Made by a program: the position numbers and the translations under genes
Assembly: GCF_029867415.1 (NCBI RefSeq)
Contig: NW_026705404.1
Location: 310,001 to 374,000 of the forward strand
DNA length: 64,000 nt
Source of the DNA: Vicia villosa
Taxonomy: Eukaryota; Streptophyta; Magnoliopsida; Fabales; Fabaceae
Direction of reading: 5' to 3'
Notes under the pieces: model-generated
Databases searched by the model: none
Told to the model about the DNA's origin: nothing
The model's input: the letters and a program-made list of their open reading frames with translations, nothing else
Shown here: positions 19,775 to 32,644 of the stretch, in pieces
How the letters are laid out: every line of letters begins with the position of its first letter
Position numbering within the stretch: position 1 is the stretch's first letter

Positions 19775-20969
19775 AATATATTTATTTATATAAAAAAAAT
19801 CAATATAAATTAAACATTATCAATTATTATTATTTTTTGTGTGAAGAGGTTTAGGGGGTTTAGCAAAGAAAAAAGAGGCTAAAAGATTAATTCAGAAGCC
19901 GAAGCGAGACTTAATTTGCATTCAAGAAACAAAAATGGAAGTGGTGGACACGAACCATAGTATAATGATGTGGGGGTCATCTGATTGTGACTTCGCTTTC
20001 TCGGCATCCATCGGAAGGTCAGGAGGTCTGCTAACAATTTGGGATAACAATGTTTTCTCGCTTCAAAGAAAATATACGATTGAGCATTACCTTATATTGG
20101 AGGGAGAATGGGAGAAGGAAAGCATCCAGTTATCATATTGAATGTGTATGCTCCCTGTGAGGATAGAAGAAAACAATCATTGTGGGTAGACCTCTCGACA
20201 CTGATCTCGGGAAAGAGCGAGGCTAGATGGTGCCTGATGGGAGATTTCAATTTAATTCGAGAAGAATCAGAAAGGAAAAGGATCGACTAACTATATTAGG
20301 AGAGAAGAAATGGAGGCTTTTGATGACTTTATCACAGAGGCGGAATTAATAGATTTACCTATCCATGGAAGTAGGTTTACTTGGTCTAGAGTGAACGGAC
20401 CAACAATGAGCCGGCTCGATAGATTCCTTATCTCAGAATCTTGGTACCGTACATGGCCTGAGTGTAGCTAGTGGAGTTTAGACAAAGAATTATCAGATCA
20501 CCGTCTGATAATTCTGCGCGAAAAGCAATTGAATTGGGGACCTAAACCATTTCGAATACTAAACTGCTGGAGAGAAATAAAGGGTTACCATAAGTATGTG
20601 AAAGAACAATGGAGAAACATAAAGGTGGAAGGCTGGGGATGTTTGTACTAAATGAAAAACTAAAACTAATAAGAGGAAGTCTTAATGCTTGGCACAAAAA
20701 TAGTACTCAGAATTTGGAAGAACAAATCAACAAGGCAAAGGCGGAAATTAACGAGCTCGAAGCAAGAGGAGAGGAATGGGGTATGTCAGAAGAGGAGACC
20801 GTAGCTAAGAGAGAGCTAATTGCACAAATGTTTAAACTATCAAGACTTAATTGCAATATAATGGCAAAAGTCGAGAACAAAGTGGCTGAAGGAAGAGGAT
20901 GCAAATTCCAAATATTTTCATGGGTGTATCAACAAAAGAATAAGGGGAAATGAAATTTTAAGTCTTGAT

Positions 20970-22025
20970 GTGGAGGGAAGACAATTGACAGAGCCAGAAG
21001 ATATAAAAAATGCAATAGTTGAACACTTTCGCAGTAGCTTCTCGGCTAATGGAGTGAGACTTGTTCCAGAAAATATGACCTTTAAAAACCTTGAAGAAGG
21101 AGATAAAGACACCTTGATTCAAAAGTTTTCAGAAGAAGAAATTCGTACTGCAGTGTGGGATTGCGACAGCGACAAAAGCCCGTGTCCGGATGGGGTAAAT
21201 TTCAAATTTGTGAAGGAAATTTGGAATGAAATGAAGGCTGATTTTTTGAGATTCATGGAAGAATTTCATCAAAATGGCAAGATAGTCAAAGGGGCCAAAT
21301 GCTCCTCTGTGGTTCTGATCCCAAAGAAGACGAGTCCGATGAAAATCTTAGAGTTCAGGCCCATTTCATTAATTGGTTGTATATACAAGGTATTATCGAA
21401 GGTGCTGGCGAACAGAATCAAAAAGGAGATTGGTTCATTTATCTCAGAAACTCAATCTGCATTCATCTCTGGAAGACAGATTGTAGATGGTATCCTTATC
21501 GCAAATGAGATAGTAGACGAGGCGAGGAAGAAGAGAAAGGAAGTTATGATGTTTAAGGTAGATTTCCAAAAGGCCTACGATTCAGTAAACTGGAGTTTTC
21601 TAGACTTTGTGATGGATAAAATGGGGTTTCCTGAAAGATGGAGAAAGTGGATAGCAGAATGTTTATCTTCAGCATCAGTCTCAGTTTTGATTAACGGAAG
21701 TCCTACGATGGAATTCAAGATGGGTCATAGGCTTAGACAAGGCAACCCTATCGCGCCGTTCCTTTTTCTTATAGTTGCTGAAGGGTTTAACATTTTGATG
21801 AATAAGGCGGTGGAGTTAGAGAGGTTTTATGGATACAAATTTACAGAAGGGGCAGAATCGTTCTCACTCTTACAATATGCCGATGATACGCTAATTATTG
21901 GAGAAAAAAGGTGGTCTAATGTCAGAACTATCAAGAGCAACCTTAAGCTGTTTGAAATTATGTCGGGCCTCAAGGTGAACTTTCACAAGAGCCTTTTATT
22001 TGGAATTAAAATTCCTCAGTACTAG
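20970..22025 (+). pseudogene. LINE reverse transcriptase domain
   Basis: A 351-residue open stretch carries the RT blocks in order: FRPISLIGCIYKVLSKVLANR, SETQSAFISGRQIVDG, FKVDFQKAYDSVNWSFLD, RLRQGNPIAPFLFLIVAEG, the catalytic box LLQYADDTLIIG and SGLKVNFHKS. It ends at a TAG (22023-22025) where related LINEs have Trp (Y-W-LDEAA). The polymerase active site itself looks intact. LINE RT copies its own RNA at a nicked target in the nucleus. Confidence 0.9.
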
Positions 22026-22145
22026 CTAGATGAAGCGGCAAAAGCACTAAATTGCAAATTAGGATCCTCAACATTCGATTATCTTGGCTTACCGATCGGC
22101 GCTAAGGCATGTAGAAAAGCAACGTGGCAGCCTATCATAGATACC

Positions 22146-23156
22146 GTGAGGTCCAGATTATCGAGGTGGAAGAATAGACAATTGTCAATAGGTGGTCGTG
22201 TGGTAATTTTAAAATTGGTTTTGTCGGCACTTTCGGTGTATTTTTTCTCTTTCTTCAAGGCTCCGTCAGGTATCATCCTTAAACTCGAATCATTACTTAA
22301 ACGGTTTTTGTGGGGAGGGAGTGAGGAAGAGCGGAAAATCTGTTGGGTGAAATGGGAACAAGTGTGCAAACCTTTAAATGAGGGGGGTTTGGGTGTAAAA
22401 AACTTGAGGGCTTTTAACCTTGCACTGCTAGGTAAATGGAGTTGGAAAGTAAATAGATATGGTTTAAGTAATGGTGAGATTAGAAGAAGCGGAAACGATT
22501 CCTCTGAATGGTGGAAGGATATCTGCCAAATTGATTTGGACAGTTTAAGTTCACCAAACGAGTATTCAGTGAAAGAGGTTTATAGAAACTTATCTTCGAT
22601 TGGTCAGATTGTGCCTATTCACTCTTGGGCAAAGGTGTGGAATAAGGCTATTCCATCTAATGTGTCGTGTATGGTGTGGAGGATGCTACAAAATAGAATC
22701 CCCACAAAAGACAACTTAGTTAGGAGGGTAGTTTTATCTCAGGGCCAAAATGGGTGTATCGGTGGGTGTGGATGCGAGGAGTCTGTCTTTCATGTATTCT
22801 TTGAGTGTCCTTTATTTGCAGGTACTTGGAAATCCATTTGCAGATGGCTGGGAGTGCAGTCTGTCCTTTTCAACGAAGACTGTCAGCATCGAGATCAGTT
22901 CACAAACCTGGTGGACAACGGTAATTCTTGGACTGTGAAGATGTCGGTTATATGGTGCGCTTGCATCTGGAACATTTGGAAACATAGGAACGACAAAGTG
23001 TTCCAAAATAAGGAAATACAGATTGAAAACATTGTTGAAGCGACGAAGATCTCGACGTGGAAGTGGCTCAGACTTAAAGCTAATTTGATCTCGGACGACA
23101 TATTTGCATGGTGGTCGAACCCTATAGCCTGCCTAGGCATTAAGGGCGCAATTTGA
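22146..23156 (+). pseudogene. LINE C-terminal region with zf-RVT domain
   Basis: After the thumb-like region (SRWKNRQLSIGGRVVILKLV, FLWGGSEEERKICWVKWEQV, NEGGLGVKNLRAFNLALLGK) the text shortens abruptly near 22480. It resumes in the zf-RVT domain (AIPSNVSCMVWRMLQNRIPT, CIGGCGCEESVFHVFFECPL) and ends with WCACIWNIWKHRNDKVF. The missing part suggests an internal deletion of a few hundred bases. Confidence 0.85.
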
Positions 23157-23704
23157 CAGTTTCTAAGGCGCTGTCAGTCACCTCAAAGTGCAGCTATTTT
23201 GGTTCTATTCAAAGGCCCCTGGCTGCTGCAGGAATCTCGTTTCAGTTGCCCATCATCGGGCTTTGGGGGTTTTGGTGCGGAATCGTTTTGTATTCTGTTT
23301 AGGTGTTTAGCAGGTCAAGACAAACAAGTATGACAGCAGGTCTTTGGTTGAGCCTTGCTTTGTTGGCTTAGAGTTTGACCAATGAGTTCTCAAAATTTTG
23401 TCGGCTAGCTATTCGCACAATTTAAGGAGCATTTGGACTTATCTGTAGGGAAGCTTATCCGGGGTTGGCGTTGACAGTGCTTCTGGGATATGCTAGTTGC
23501 TTCAGTGCAGAGTGGAGTTGAATCTCGTATGTTGTTTTAGGGTATAAACTTATTATGTTAGTTTTATTGTCTGCTGCAATGTTATAGCAGTGTGAATCAG
23601 TTTTTGGTTTACTGCATCTTTACTGCAGCTTATATGTATCAGACGTTTCATGAACATCTTGTGCTATTAATTTATCTTTTGGATTTTTCAAAAAAAAAAA
23701 AAAA

Positions 23705-24533
23705 TTCTGTGTGGGCTGTAGCCTCATTCTATTATATAAATGGACCCTCTAACACAATTACTAGTTTATAATTTAATTCTCAACCAACAGCGTATATATG
23801 TGACTTATTGATTGAATTATTTGTTTAAGATTTAAGTATTATAATTTATTAATAGTGTCTTTATAAAGTTTATAATTTAAAACACAACTATTAAAACCAA
23901 TTGGCATAGCCGTGACGTTATGATTTAATTATAATAATAATAAATTAATAGTATAACAAATATTTATGCTTTTTTTTTCTCGTAGCAACAAATATCTTTA
24001 TATACATTTGGTGCATATGTCAATTAAATTATTGTATAGCCTTTTTTATATGTATTTATTTATTTTCTTTTCTGAACTTTTCTTGTAGAAACCGTCGCGG
24101 TGCTGTCATCAATGTGAAGGCTGTTTTAAACCTTTCTTGCAGACTTGTACTACTCATTAGTTGAGACCTTCAGTATGTGACGTAACCAAAGATGTAACTC
24201 GAGTTTAACATTTTTATTTATGAAGGTTGATAAAAAAAGTTTACTTTTAACAAATGAATTTAAAATATCAATTTTAAATTTCAACTATATCTTCTAGAAT
24301 TCTTAGTTGATAGACTTATAAATTTAAGTTTTACGTAAAGTGATAACTACTTTAACCTGTATTTTAAATAAATTATTATAGAGATTGTTAAATACAGTCA
24401 AAGGCAATAAGATACACTAATAGAAAAGGTCAATAATTTAATTGTAGAGGGTTGGCGGGAAGATAATAAACAGGAAAATAAGGATGGTATTAGATTCTAT
24501 TTTTTTTTTTAGATTTTATTGTTATTTAATAGT
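23705..24533. other. AT-rich sequence, nothing recognised
   Basis: No coding pattern, terminal repeats or RNA gene seen on either strand. Contains AT-rich and homopolymer runs only. Confidence 0.5.
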
Positions 24534-24841
24534 TTAAGGTGTCTGACATTTTTCATTCTCTGATCCTTCCCCTCTGGTAATCAGTTTTGTTAGTGGAATT
24601 TTTGTCCTTTTGTGAGAGTAATGGTCGTCTCTCGATTTGTTGTAGTTTGAAAGAACGATCTTTGTTTTTTTCCTCTGATACTGGGTTTTTGGGCTTAGGT
24701 TGAGAGAGGATTTAACAAGGCTGATTCGTTGATTGATCCAGATTTTTCTATCAACCGAGTTAATATGAACACGCATAGAGTCTCTCAAATAACTATAGTT
24801 TTCTCCGGTGAACATGGGCGCTCTATTTTATACGCCCATTT
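24534..24841 (-). pseudogene. Copia Gag N-terminal fragment
   Basis: MFTGENYSYLRDSMRVHINS is the start of a SIRE-like Gag (compare PVFDGENFEYWKDKLESYF at 9027 in the complete element). A Leu replaces the usual Trp after Tyr. Past VDRKIW the similarity fades. Confidence 0.7.
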
Positions 24842-24910
24842 TGGATTGTTCTCCATCTTCTAAAAAGTTATATGCGAAGCACTAGATAAATCGGCGCTCG
24901 TGATACCACT

Positions 24911-26441
24911 TGTTAGACGATAAGGTGGGTCTAGAGGGGGGTGAATAGATCCCCGGTTTTCAAATATAACAATTTTGATTTTAAAAACTTAAGTGCCCCG
25001 GAATGAAAAATATCATCTAGAACGAACTTAGTTATTGGAAGCCGGATATACGTAAACCAATAAAAAGTAATGAACTTGAATTTAGCTATTGACGAAATCA
25101 TCAACTAGTCACACAACACAATAATCGTTATTACTCACAATTAACCGTTTGTTAGAAATAATGGCAATGGTTTGTGTTTGGTATTTTGTCAAACACTTGG
25201 TAAGCGAATTGTCACCAACTTTCAACACTACGCAAATGCACAAAAACTTCCACGCACAAAATAAAAGTAAATTGCGATAACAAAAAAGAACAAGAGATTT
25301 GTTTAGGCAGTTCCCCTTGTCGTCCTCGCGTAGGGTACGTTTGCCCCTAATTCCAAATAGAATTAGGATAAATTGTATAGAATGCAAATTGTTCACAAGA
25401 GAAGAAGTTACCAATCACCAACTACAATTATGCAGTAAAATTGAAATTAAAATCTTCTCTCCCCTTGATTCAAGATTAACCAAGTGATTGTCGACGATCT
25501 TTGTTGAACCTCCGGTTGTAGCTACCTTGTTGAAAATCCAAATGGATTCTCAAACCCTCTGCTCGGCTGATTCAATCTCAAGACTTCGACCCCGATTCTT
25601 CTTTCCCTATCCTCCGGTTGTTGCTAGCTTGTTGAGCGAATCACCAATCCCTCAAACCCTTAAGCACGGCTGAATATTTGTGAAGCGAAGCAATCGTCAA
25701 AAAACCCCCAAATCACACTTGATCTTGGAGGACAAAACCCTAAGGTTTCATTCATGAAAAACCCACAACCTCTCAACTCGAACAAGAACCAAATATACCG
25801 ACGAACCTTATCAACGCATGTTCCTCACCTTGATTGATAAAGATTGTTATGTGTGATTATTAATCGATGAGTGAAAGGTTGAAGATGATGAGAGCTTTGT
25901 GTCTATTTTCACTTTTCTTGTTGTTTTTCAATGAAATGATCAAAGAAACTTTTTATACGTCATCACACACCAAGGCAAACTTAAAATCAATAAAAAGCAG
26001 CTTTATTCAGCGACAGGTCGACATGTGCACTTGAGAGGGTCGAGCTGAGCTAAGTCTGAGCATCGGAAAAGTGGAGAAAAAGTACCCATGCGTCGACCTA
26101 TGAGAAGTGTGCGTCGACCTAAGGATATTCATGAGTCGACCTCAAGGTCGACCTGAGGCATCCAGAGGCTTCTACAAAATACCATGCGTCGACCTGAACA
26201 GGGCCATGCATCGACGCATGCTGGCCCAACAAGCAACCCAGAGTGAGTCGACCTAAGGGTCGACCTGAGCTGACCTGAGGCTTCCATAATGTTTCATGCG
26301 TCGACCTGAGCTTTCCAATGTTGCCAAGAATGTCAAGTTTTGAACCTGTGAGTCGACCTAGAACATGTGTAGGTCGACCTATACATGTCTCATCACCTAA
26401 ATTTCCATTTTTGATGTTTCTTCTTGTTTCCTTCTTTGACA
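24911..26441 (-). repeat. Copia LTR with a GTCGAC palindrome array
   Basis: Bounded at 24911 by the primer site. Contains a roughly 100-bp imperfect duplication at 25508-25670 (cctccggttgt..gct..cttgttga...ctcaaaccct twice) and, at 26017-26378, eleven exact GTCGAC palindromes, mostly as gcgtcgacct or aggtcgacct, plus two degenerate ones. Confidence 0.65.
26017..26378. repeat. GTCGAC palindrome array
   Basis: Eleven exact GTCGAC in about 360 bases, spaced irregularly by 15-60 bases and usually followed by ct(g/a)agg. Two more sites differ by one base (gtcgag, atcgac). Random sequence would give about 0.1 copy. Confidence 0.95.
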
Positions 26442-28040
26442 TGTTGATTTAGAGGTATACCCATACTTGAGTGACAAGTTTTGACATCGTGAAAACTCAT
26501 CTTTGCCCTCACAGTTTGGATAGAAGGGGTATCGGATATTAGACAAGAGGTAGTGAATCATTTCATTGAGGTTTTTAAAGAACCTGATACTCATAGACCT
26601 CGTCTGAATTGTGTAGTCATCCAATCTCTTTCGAATGATGATAATATTTTTCTAATGGCTCTCTTTGGTCTTCAAAAGCTTTATTTGGCAGTATCTTAGA
26701 GTGAGGGTAACAAAATTCCGGACCCATATTATTTTAATTTTTCCTTTTTTAAAAGATTCAGGAACTTCCTTAGAGGTTGCCTAGGGATCATGTTTCAACC
26801 ATTTCATCATTTTGCATCTCTACCTCGTGGTTTTGCCTCTTACTTTGTAACTTTGATTCCTAAGGTTAAATCACCCTCTTATTTGGGAGACTTTCAACCT
26901 ACTTACCTGGTAGGTTCCTTGTATAAGTTGTTGGCTAAAGTGTTGGCCACTAGGCTGGAGTCTGTGATAGAGAAGATCATTTCCTCCAACCAATCAGCTT
27001 TTCTTAAGATGAGAATGTTGGTGGATGGAGTTTATGCTATTAATGAGGTGGTTGATTTGGCCAAGAGATCTAAAAGTCCTTGCCTTATTCTAAAGGTTGA
27101 TTTTGAGAAAGCATGGGATTCAGTTACTTGGAAGTTCCTGGGTTATATGCTTATCACATTTTAGCTCAGTGAGAAGTGGAGGGCTTGGATGAAAGAAGAT
27201 GTCTTTGCTGGGAATCTTACGGTGGTGGTTAATGGGTGTCCTAGCCAAAATATTAGCATTCAAAGGGGTTTGAAACAAGGCGACTCCTTGCTCCTTTCCC
27301 TTTTCTCATAGGGGAAGAGGGGCTTAGTGGCCTGGTTGTGAGGGGAAAAGAGCTTGGTCTATATTATGCAATTAGAGTTGGTAACTCTGGGTTCGCAGTT
27401 TCTCACCTTTAATATGCTGACTATACTTTTCTGGTGATTGATCCTTCTCTGGAGAATTTGTGGTGTATTAAGACTATTCTTAGAGGTTTTGAGAGGACTC
27501 TGGGTCTTCGAGTAAACATTTTTAAGAGTAGTCTTAATAGGGTTAATGTGGACCCTATTTTTCTTACTTTAACCAGGGAATTTCTCCATTGTGAGATTTC
27601 CTCTCTCCCTTTTAAATATCATGGGTTCCCTGTAAGAGACAATACCCGATATGAGTCTACCTGGGACCCTTTGGCTGCGTTGTTGGAAAAAAATTTAACT
27701 CTAAGAAGCATAAATTTGTGAGTTTATGAGGGTAGAATGGTTCTCTTTAATTCGGTTCTTAATGTTATTCATGTATTCTAGTTTTTCTTTTCAAAAAGTT
27801 CCTATTATGGTTTGAAGAAGAATGTGAATTTACAAAGAACGTTCCTTTGGGGAGTGAAGAGTGTGGCTAAGATTCCATGGGTGAATTAGGACGATGTCTG
27901 TAAACCTAAAAGTAGTGGGGATAGGAGTGAGGGATCTATATCCTGTTAATCTTGTCCTTCTGGAAAAGTGGAGATGGAGGTTGTTTGTAGGGGACTCGGG
28001 GCTCTGAAGGGATATTTTGATAGCTAGATATGGAGTTAAT
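26442..28040 (+). pseudogene. Second L1-type LINE remnant (RT and thumb)
   Basis: Broken frames carry RT blocks: FVTLIPKVKSPSYLGDFQP, GSLYKLLAKVLATRLESVIE, SNQSAFLKMRMLVDGVYAIN, LILKVDFEKAWDSVTWKFL, GLKQGDS, a damaged active-site box (YADYT in place of YADDT), GLRVNIFKS, then FLWGV, CKPKSSG, and VNLVLLEKWRWRLFVGD. The change in the catalytic box and many stops show that it is dead. It has no preserved endonuclease or poly(A) and is bounded by a copia LTR and an Athila fragment. Confidence 0.82.
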
Positions 28041-28292
28041 TTCCTTATCATAGATAGCGACATCAGATTAATTCTAGCTCCTAAATCACATAAAGAATGA
28101 CCAATAGTTAGTGAACCAATGAGACAAGGAATATTAAACCTACTTGGATCGGTGAGTTTCGGTGGAAGATTCCTTTGAATTATAACGCATCACTCTTCAT
28201 CCAAGACAATGTTTTCATAATTTATCAACTTCCGCTTTCCCAATAAGAGCTCTTTCATGAATTTGGCATAAATAAGCATTTGTTCAAGAGCT

Positions 28293-29921
28293 TCACAAAA
28301 TGGAATATTGACTTGTATTTTTTAACATATCCATAAACTTTTTGAATTGACCTACTTCTATCTCTTTCTTTCGTTTCTTTTTCAAGATAGGGTTGGGTGG
28401 TTTGATGTAACCAGATAGTTCGAGCTTAGGCTCATTCAAAATTTGTTTCTTGGTTCTTCTTAATGGTGAGTTTTTATCTATGAATTGGTCAAAGGTGTAT
28501 CTTTTAACTTCATTTTGTCCCAACTCCTCACTTTTTTCTCCCTCGGATTTTTCCTCACCCTCTTTTTCAACTACTACCTCTTTCTCACTCTTTTTCTTTT
28601 CCTCACTTGTTTCTTTTTTCTCACCACTAACCTTTGAATTTGAAGGTACCATTTTGTTCCTCAACTGAATGGCCTTACAACTCTCATTTTTTGGGTTATT
28701 GATAGTGTTACCAATAAATCCCCCACTTGAACTACCTTGTGCTTCCATTTGTCGATACAATTGAATAATTTGTATCTCTAAGTTTTATATAGATCCTTTG
28801 GTATTTTTTTTCATGGTGATTTTATTTTGTGCCACCTCCCGTTGAGTTTCAAACATGCCCTCTTGAGTTTTCCTAACTTGTTTAAGTTGCTTTCATGAAC
28901 TTGGACAAGGTTTCCTCTAGAGTTTTTGGTTTTCATTGAGGGGCTTGAGGAACCCGTTGAACTCCTTGATTAGGATTTAATATTTGAGTGTTTCCCCACT
29001 TGAAATTCAGATGATCATTCCAACCATGATTGTAGGTGTTGGAATAGGGATTATAATTTTGATAGTTTGGATATTCAGCTCCAACATTCTCAACCCTTGG
29101 TTTAAAGTTTCCGTTTGCATGTCTCTCTCCACAAAAATCACTCAAGAGTATCTGAATTTGACTCACATTAGCTTTTTCTATTTGGGACACAACTAACTAT
29201 TTAGAAAGCACCTTCATTTGAGATAATAATGTTGTATTCGAATCAACTGCAAGAATACCTTTTTGTTTGACCACACTATCACTTGAGCTATATTTATTCT
29301 GGAACATGTTTTCAATAAACATTTTTACCTTATCTTCATTCTTTATTCTCAATGTACCTCTAGTTGAGGCATCAATAAGCATTCTCGTTGTTTTTTTCAT
29401 CACACTAATAAAGTGTGTCATCTGTTCCATTCAACTTATATTATAATTCAAACACTTATAGAGTAAGAACTTGAACCTCTCCCGTGCATCAGATAATGAC
29501 TCAGACTCGTCATGATCAAATCGGAAATCGTAGCTTCTCTTTTCATGAATAGAGAATTTGTGTAATACCTCTCTAAAAAAATTTCTTCTAGTTCTCTCCA
29601 GGTCTAAATAGTACCATTTAGTATGCATTGTAGCTAATCTTTAGCGCAACCTATCAAGTAAAAACCAAACAAACGTAATTTTACTTGATCATCAGTAACC
29701 TCATTTTGCTTGCACATTGAACAAGTCTTGTAAAATTCAGCAAGAAGCTCCCAAGGGTCTCTGATTGCTTGCCCATGGAACAGGTTATCCTTTAAACCTA
29801 AAAGTACATAATTCTTAATATCAAAAGTTACAGGATTAGTTGGTTGAAATCCTAAGAATATTTGTCCAACATCAATTCTCCTGCAATAATCCCCCAACGT
29901 TTGTTGTGATGGAATTTCCAT
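28293..29921 (-). pseudogene. Athila-like Gag, degenerate
   Basis: Segments in order on the minus strand: FDIKNYVLLGLKDNLFHGQ and WELLAEFYKTCSMCKQNEVT (29921-29634), then LERTRRNFFREVLHKFSIHE and SDARERFKFLLYKCLNY (29628-29431), a middle part (29430-28933) and the acidic/basic linker before the protease (28760-28293, with the GQFKKFMDMLKNTSQYSIL end). Frame changes and stops between them break the gene. Same architecture as the intact Gag at 42937-41300. Confidence 0.75.
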
Positions 29922-30138
29922 CTCTTCTTTTACTTCTTTTGGTTCTTCAATAACTTACAATGCTTCTTGTTTCTCTTTTCAAATTGTGCGTATTAATCTT
30001 TCAATTTATGGGTCTATCAATATCGGTATCGAATCTCAATCTCCCATAAACAAACAAATAAAACCTTAGTAGCACTGCCCCAAACAAAACAGAATAAAAA
30101 AATGTCGCACAAATATTGCCTTGTTGTAATCATCAATA

Positions 30139-30157
30139 ATCCCTGGTAACGACGCCA
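30139..30157 (-). other. Degenerate tRNA-Asp type primer binding site
   Basis: TGGCGTCGTTACCAGGGAT on the minus strand, three bases different from the intact element's TGGCGCCGTTGCCGGGGAT at 43084-43066. Confidence 0.75.
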
Positions 30158-30159
30158 AA

Positions 30160-31250
30160 AACTCGATTACTAAGCTAGCAAGTGTACTAGTCACGTCGAA
30201 GTAATAAAATAATTTTCCTCCACATGGATTGCAAATTTGAACAAGGTAATAACAATGCGATTTAAAATAAATAATAAGGGTTTTCAATTATGATTGGTAC
30301 GAAAACAAGCACGATAAGAATTTCGTAGTAAAGTTCGATAAAGATGAGAGATGAGATCTTTATTTTGAATTCCCTAATTATATCTGTTTATGAATGTGTA
30401 TTACATGAATATCGAATATGCTTTAATTTTAAGGTGAATTAACAAGACCATTATACCTATTTTATTGGCGTACAACTCACTAATTTAGACGGTAATTCCC
30501 TAATTCCTTAAGCGAATTCAAAGTTAAACTAGGTAATTCTAAGTCCGTTAAAGCTAAAGCCACAACTTATAACTACCTATTCCTAGTTAATTACTAAGTT
30601 AAACAATTTCCCTAATTCTGATTGGCATACTTACGGTCAATAATTCCTACTAATCTATGATCAGTTTGTGCTATAATCATCACACAAAGAGCAGTAAGAA
30701 TAAGAGCAATTGAATAATAATTATAACATAGAAGTATTCAAGTAATCTCAAACATTCATATGATCCACTTAATTACAATTAGGTTCATATATAAAGACCT
30801 AATCTAAAATAGCTTAGCTACTCATAGTGAAATTAACAATTACCATGAGTTGCTAAGAAGTATTCATCAAAATCAATGGAAAATAAGCTCTCTAATGGCT
30901 CCATTGCTCTCCAAAATTTCTCATAAAAGCTCATTGCCGTCACTTTCTTTCCTAGAACTCGTCACCCTAAAAAAGTAACCAAAGTCCCCTTAAAACGATG
31001 CACATGCGTGTCAAGATAATGTGTCTTCGCGATTGCGTTAGCAAACATCGCGATTGTGATATAAGCTCATCGCTCCCACGATGAAAGCATCGCGACCGTG
31101 AGAAAAAAAGAGGAGAATCTTCTTTTTTTTCTTCCTTTGTTTCCTTATTTTTTTAAGTCCCAACTTTCTTTGCCTTTGGTTATTTTTGCTCAATTCTTTA
31201 TCATTTGACTTGGATTTTGCTCATAATTCCACCGATTTACTCGAAATTGC
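30160..31250 (-). repeat. LTR of old Athila-like element with TCGCGA cluster
   Basis: Starts next to the primer site; the far end is uncertain. At 31026-31100 it carries three ATCGCGA/TTCGCGA sites in related contexts (gcgattgcg, gcgattgtga, gcgaccgtgag) and a partial cat-cgctcccacg-atg inverted pair. Confidence 0.55.
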
Positions 31251-32639
31251 TCGCAAATATTATGTAATGGCAAAGTTCCATCCAATGACCATCACTAGGA
31301 TGAACGTGAAACATACTAGATAGATCGAGAATTGGATCAGTGGGACCTACGCACAGGGAGGCATGGCAAAAAAGATTAGTTAGAATGCAACATAATTGGA
31401 TCAAATAACTCCACAACAAAATGTTAACAAAAACTATATGAAGTTTAAGATTATTCTACTTGAATTAAATAAGATGAGTGTCATCCTTATATAAAAACTG
31501 GTTAGAACCTACACTAGCTATTGTGAGCATTACATAAAAATACAACTGCAAGTATGATCAAATAATTATAGTTAGATACAGTTTAAATAACATATACTAC
31601 TACAAATAATACATACTATGACGCCCATTTCACCACAGTTCATTGAAAGATAATTGTGATATCTTGAAAATCAGGCGCCATAATTTTATTTATTTTTTAA
31701 TTAAAAATAATTTACATTTTATCACGGTTGGTAATAGCAATCGTGGGAAAATTGTGTAAAGTTCATGGGTTCAAATTCCAGCGCATGTAAATTTGTGATT
31801 TCTATGATATTATAGTGGAACCATTATTTTTAATTTATTTTTAAACTTAATATAAGCCATATTTCCCCACAATTGGAATTTCTAACTGTGATGAACTGTT
31901 TTCCCCTTTTTTAATTTTTTAAATGGTTATAAACTGACGCTTTGATAAAATTAAATTAAATAAATAGTATTTCACCACACTTGGATATCCAACAGAGGTG
32001 AAATGTATTATTCTTATTCAAGAAACAAATATTACCTTGCCATGTCTATCCAGTTTCCATTGCCTTATGAAACTCATATTCAGCGCTTAGGAAAACAATT
32101 TTGAACTCTAACAAGTTTTTACATTGACATTCCGAGAAAAGTAGCAATTGCAAAGATAACATTAGGATTCAAATATTTCTGAGACAATTCTAGAAAATGA
32201 ACCAAGCATTGAACTGTTGTTTGTTTGTGATTATTCAAATTAAAATCGAGAGTCTAGGCGGAAATTTTGAAAAAACCAAGGTTTAGGCTCCACGAAAACA
32301 CCGCACGAACACATTGGACATCCTTTGCACACGAAAAAAACAAATTTATAGAAACCTCTTCCTGTAGAAATGATTCTCCATTTACTTAAAGGTTTTCATA
32401 AAATGTTCAGTTTATCAAACAAATCTTAAAAATTTAGGGGAAGATTTCATTTAGACAGAACTAACCTTTCATAAAGTTGATTTTTATACGATTCAATATT
32501 AACCTTGAATTCATCCTCAATTTTTTTGATATCAAAATCATCTTCTTTTAGACTAAACTATGAAAATTGACAATAAGAAAATAGCACATGTCTCAACATT
32601 TCAGCAAAAGAGTTTACACTTGTGCCGACCACTTTTGGA
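31251..32639. other. AT-rich non-coding sequence, probable transposon debris
   Basis: Phrases such as catttcaccacagttcattg (31628) and atttcaccacacttggatatcc (31970) suggest a decayed repetitive element, but no ends or duplication are convincing. Bases 32500-32639 are the pre-insertion flank of the young Athila element. Confidence 0.4.
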
Positions 32640-32644
32640 ACCAC

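Larger units (their letters stand above)
19840..23704 (+). mobile_element. L1-type LINE, degenerate, with poly(A) tail
   Basis: Non-LTR element with an apurinic-type endonuclease part (CIQETK near 19915, SIGRSGGLLTIWD, LNVYAPCEDRRKQSLW, CLMGDFNLIREESERK) and an RT. A Cys/His zf-RVT tail follows, and a 15-base poly(A) ends it at 23690-23704. Several frameshifts break it (about 20140, 20290, 20640, 20955), plus a nonsense TAG at 22023. Flanks read tttttgtgtgaag and attctgtgtgggc, only a weak duplication. The 5' limit is approximate. Confidence 0.88.
24534..26441 (-). mobile_element. Truncated copia element: 5' LTR, primer site and Gag start
   Basis: On the minus strand the order is LTR (26441 to 24911), primer site AGTGGTATCACGAGC (24910-24896) and a Gag N-terminus (SAPMFTGENYSYLRDSMRVH, 24838 to about 24534). 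The rest of the element is absent. The LTR ends CGTCTAACA before the primer site. The other end is placed at about 26441 (TGTCAAAGAAGG on the minus strand), which is a guess because there is no second LTR. Confidence 0.7.
28040..31250 (-). mobile_element. Old Athila-like gypsy remnant: LTR, Gag, part of protease
   Basis: On the minus strand: LTR (about 31250 to 30160), degenerate tRNA-Asp primer site, Gag in several frames (29921 to 28293) and the start of the protease region to about 28040 (NPF-like CEALEQM, SLCDLGAR, MSLSMIRKL). Beyond that a LINE begins. It is clearly older than the intact relative at 32645-44258. Confidence 0.75.

Noticed and set aside
26017..26378. Possible CRISPR-like array (regular GTCGAC repeats)
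   Set aside because: Repeats are only 6-10 bases with irregular spacing, inside a plant LTR; no cas genes and a eukaryotic context.
31628..32015. CACTA or MITE with ends at the two 'atttcaccaca' phrases
   Set aside because: The phrases are in direct, not inverted, orientation and no target duplication is visible.
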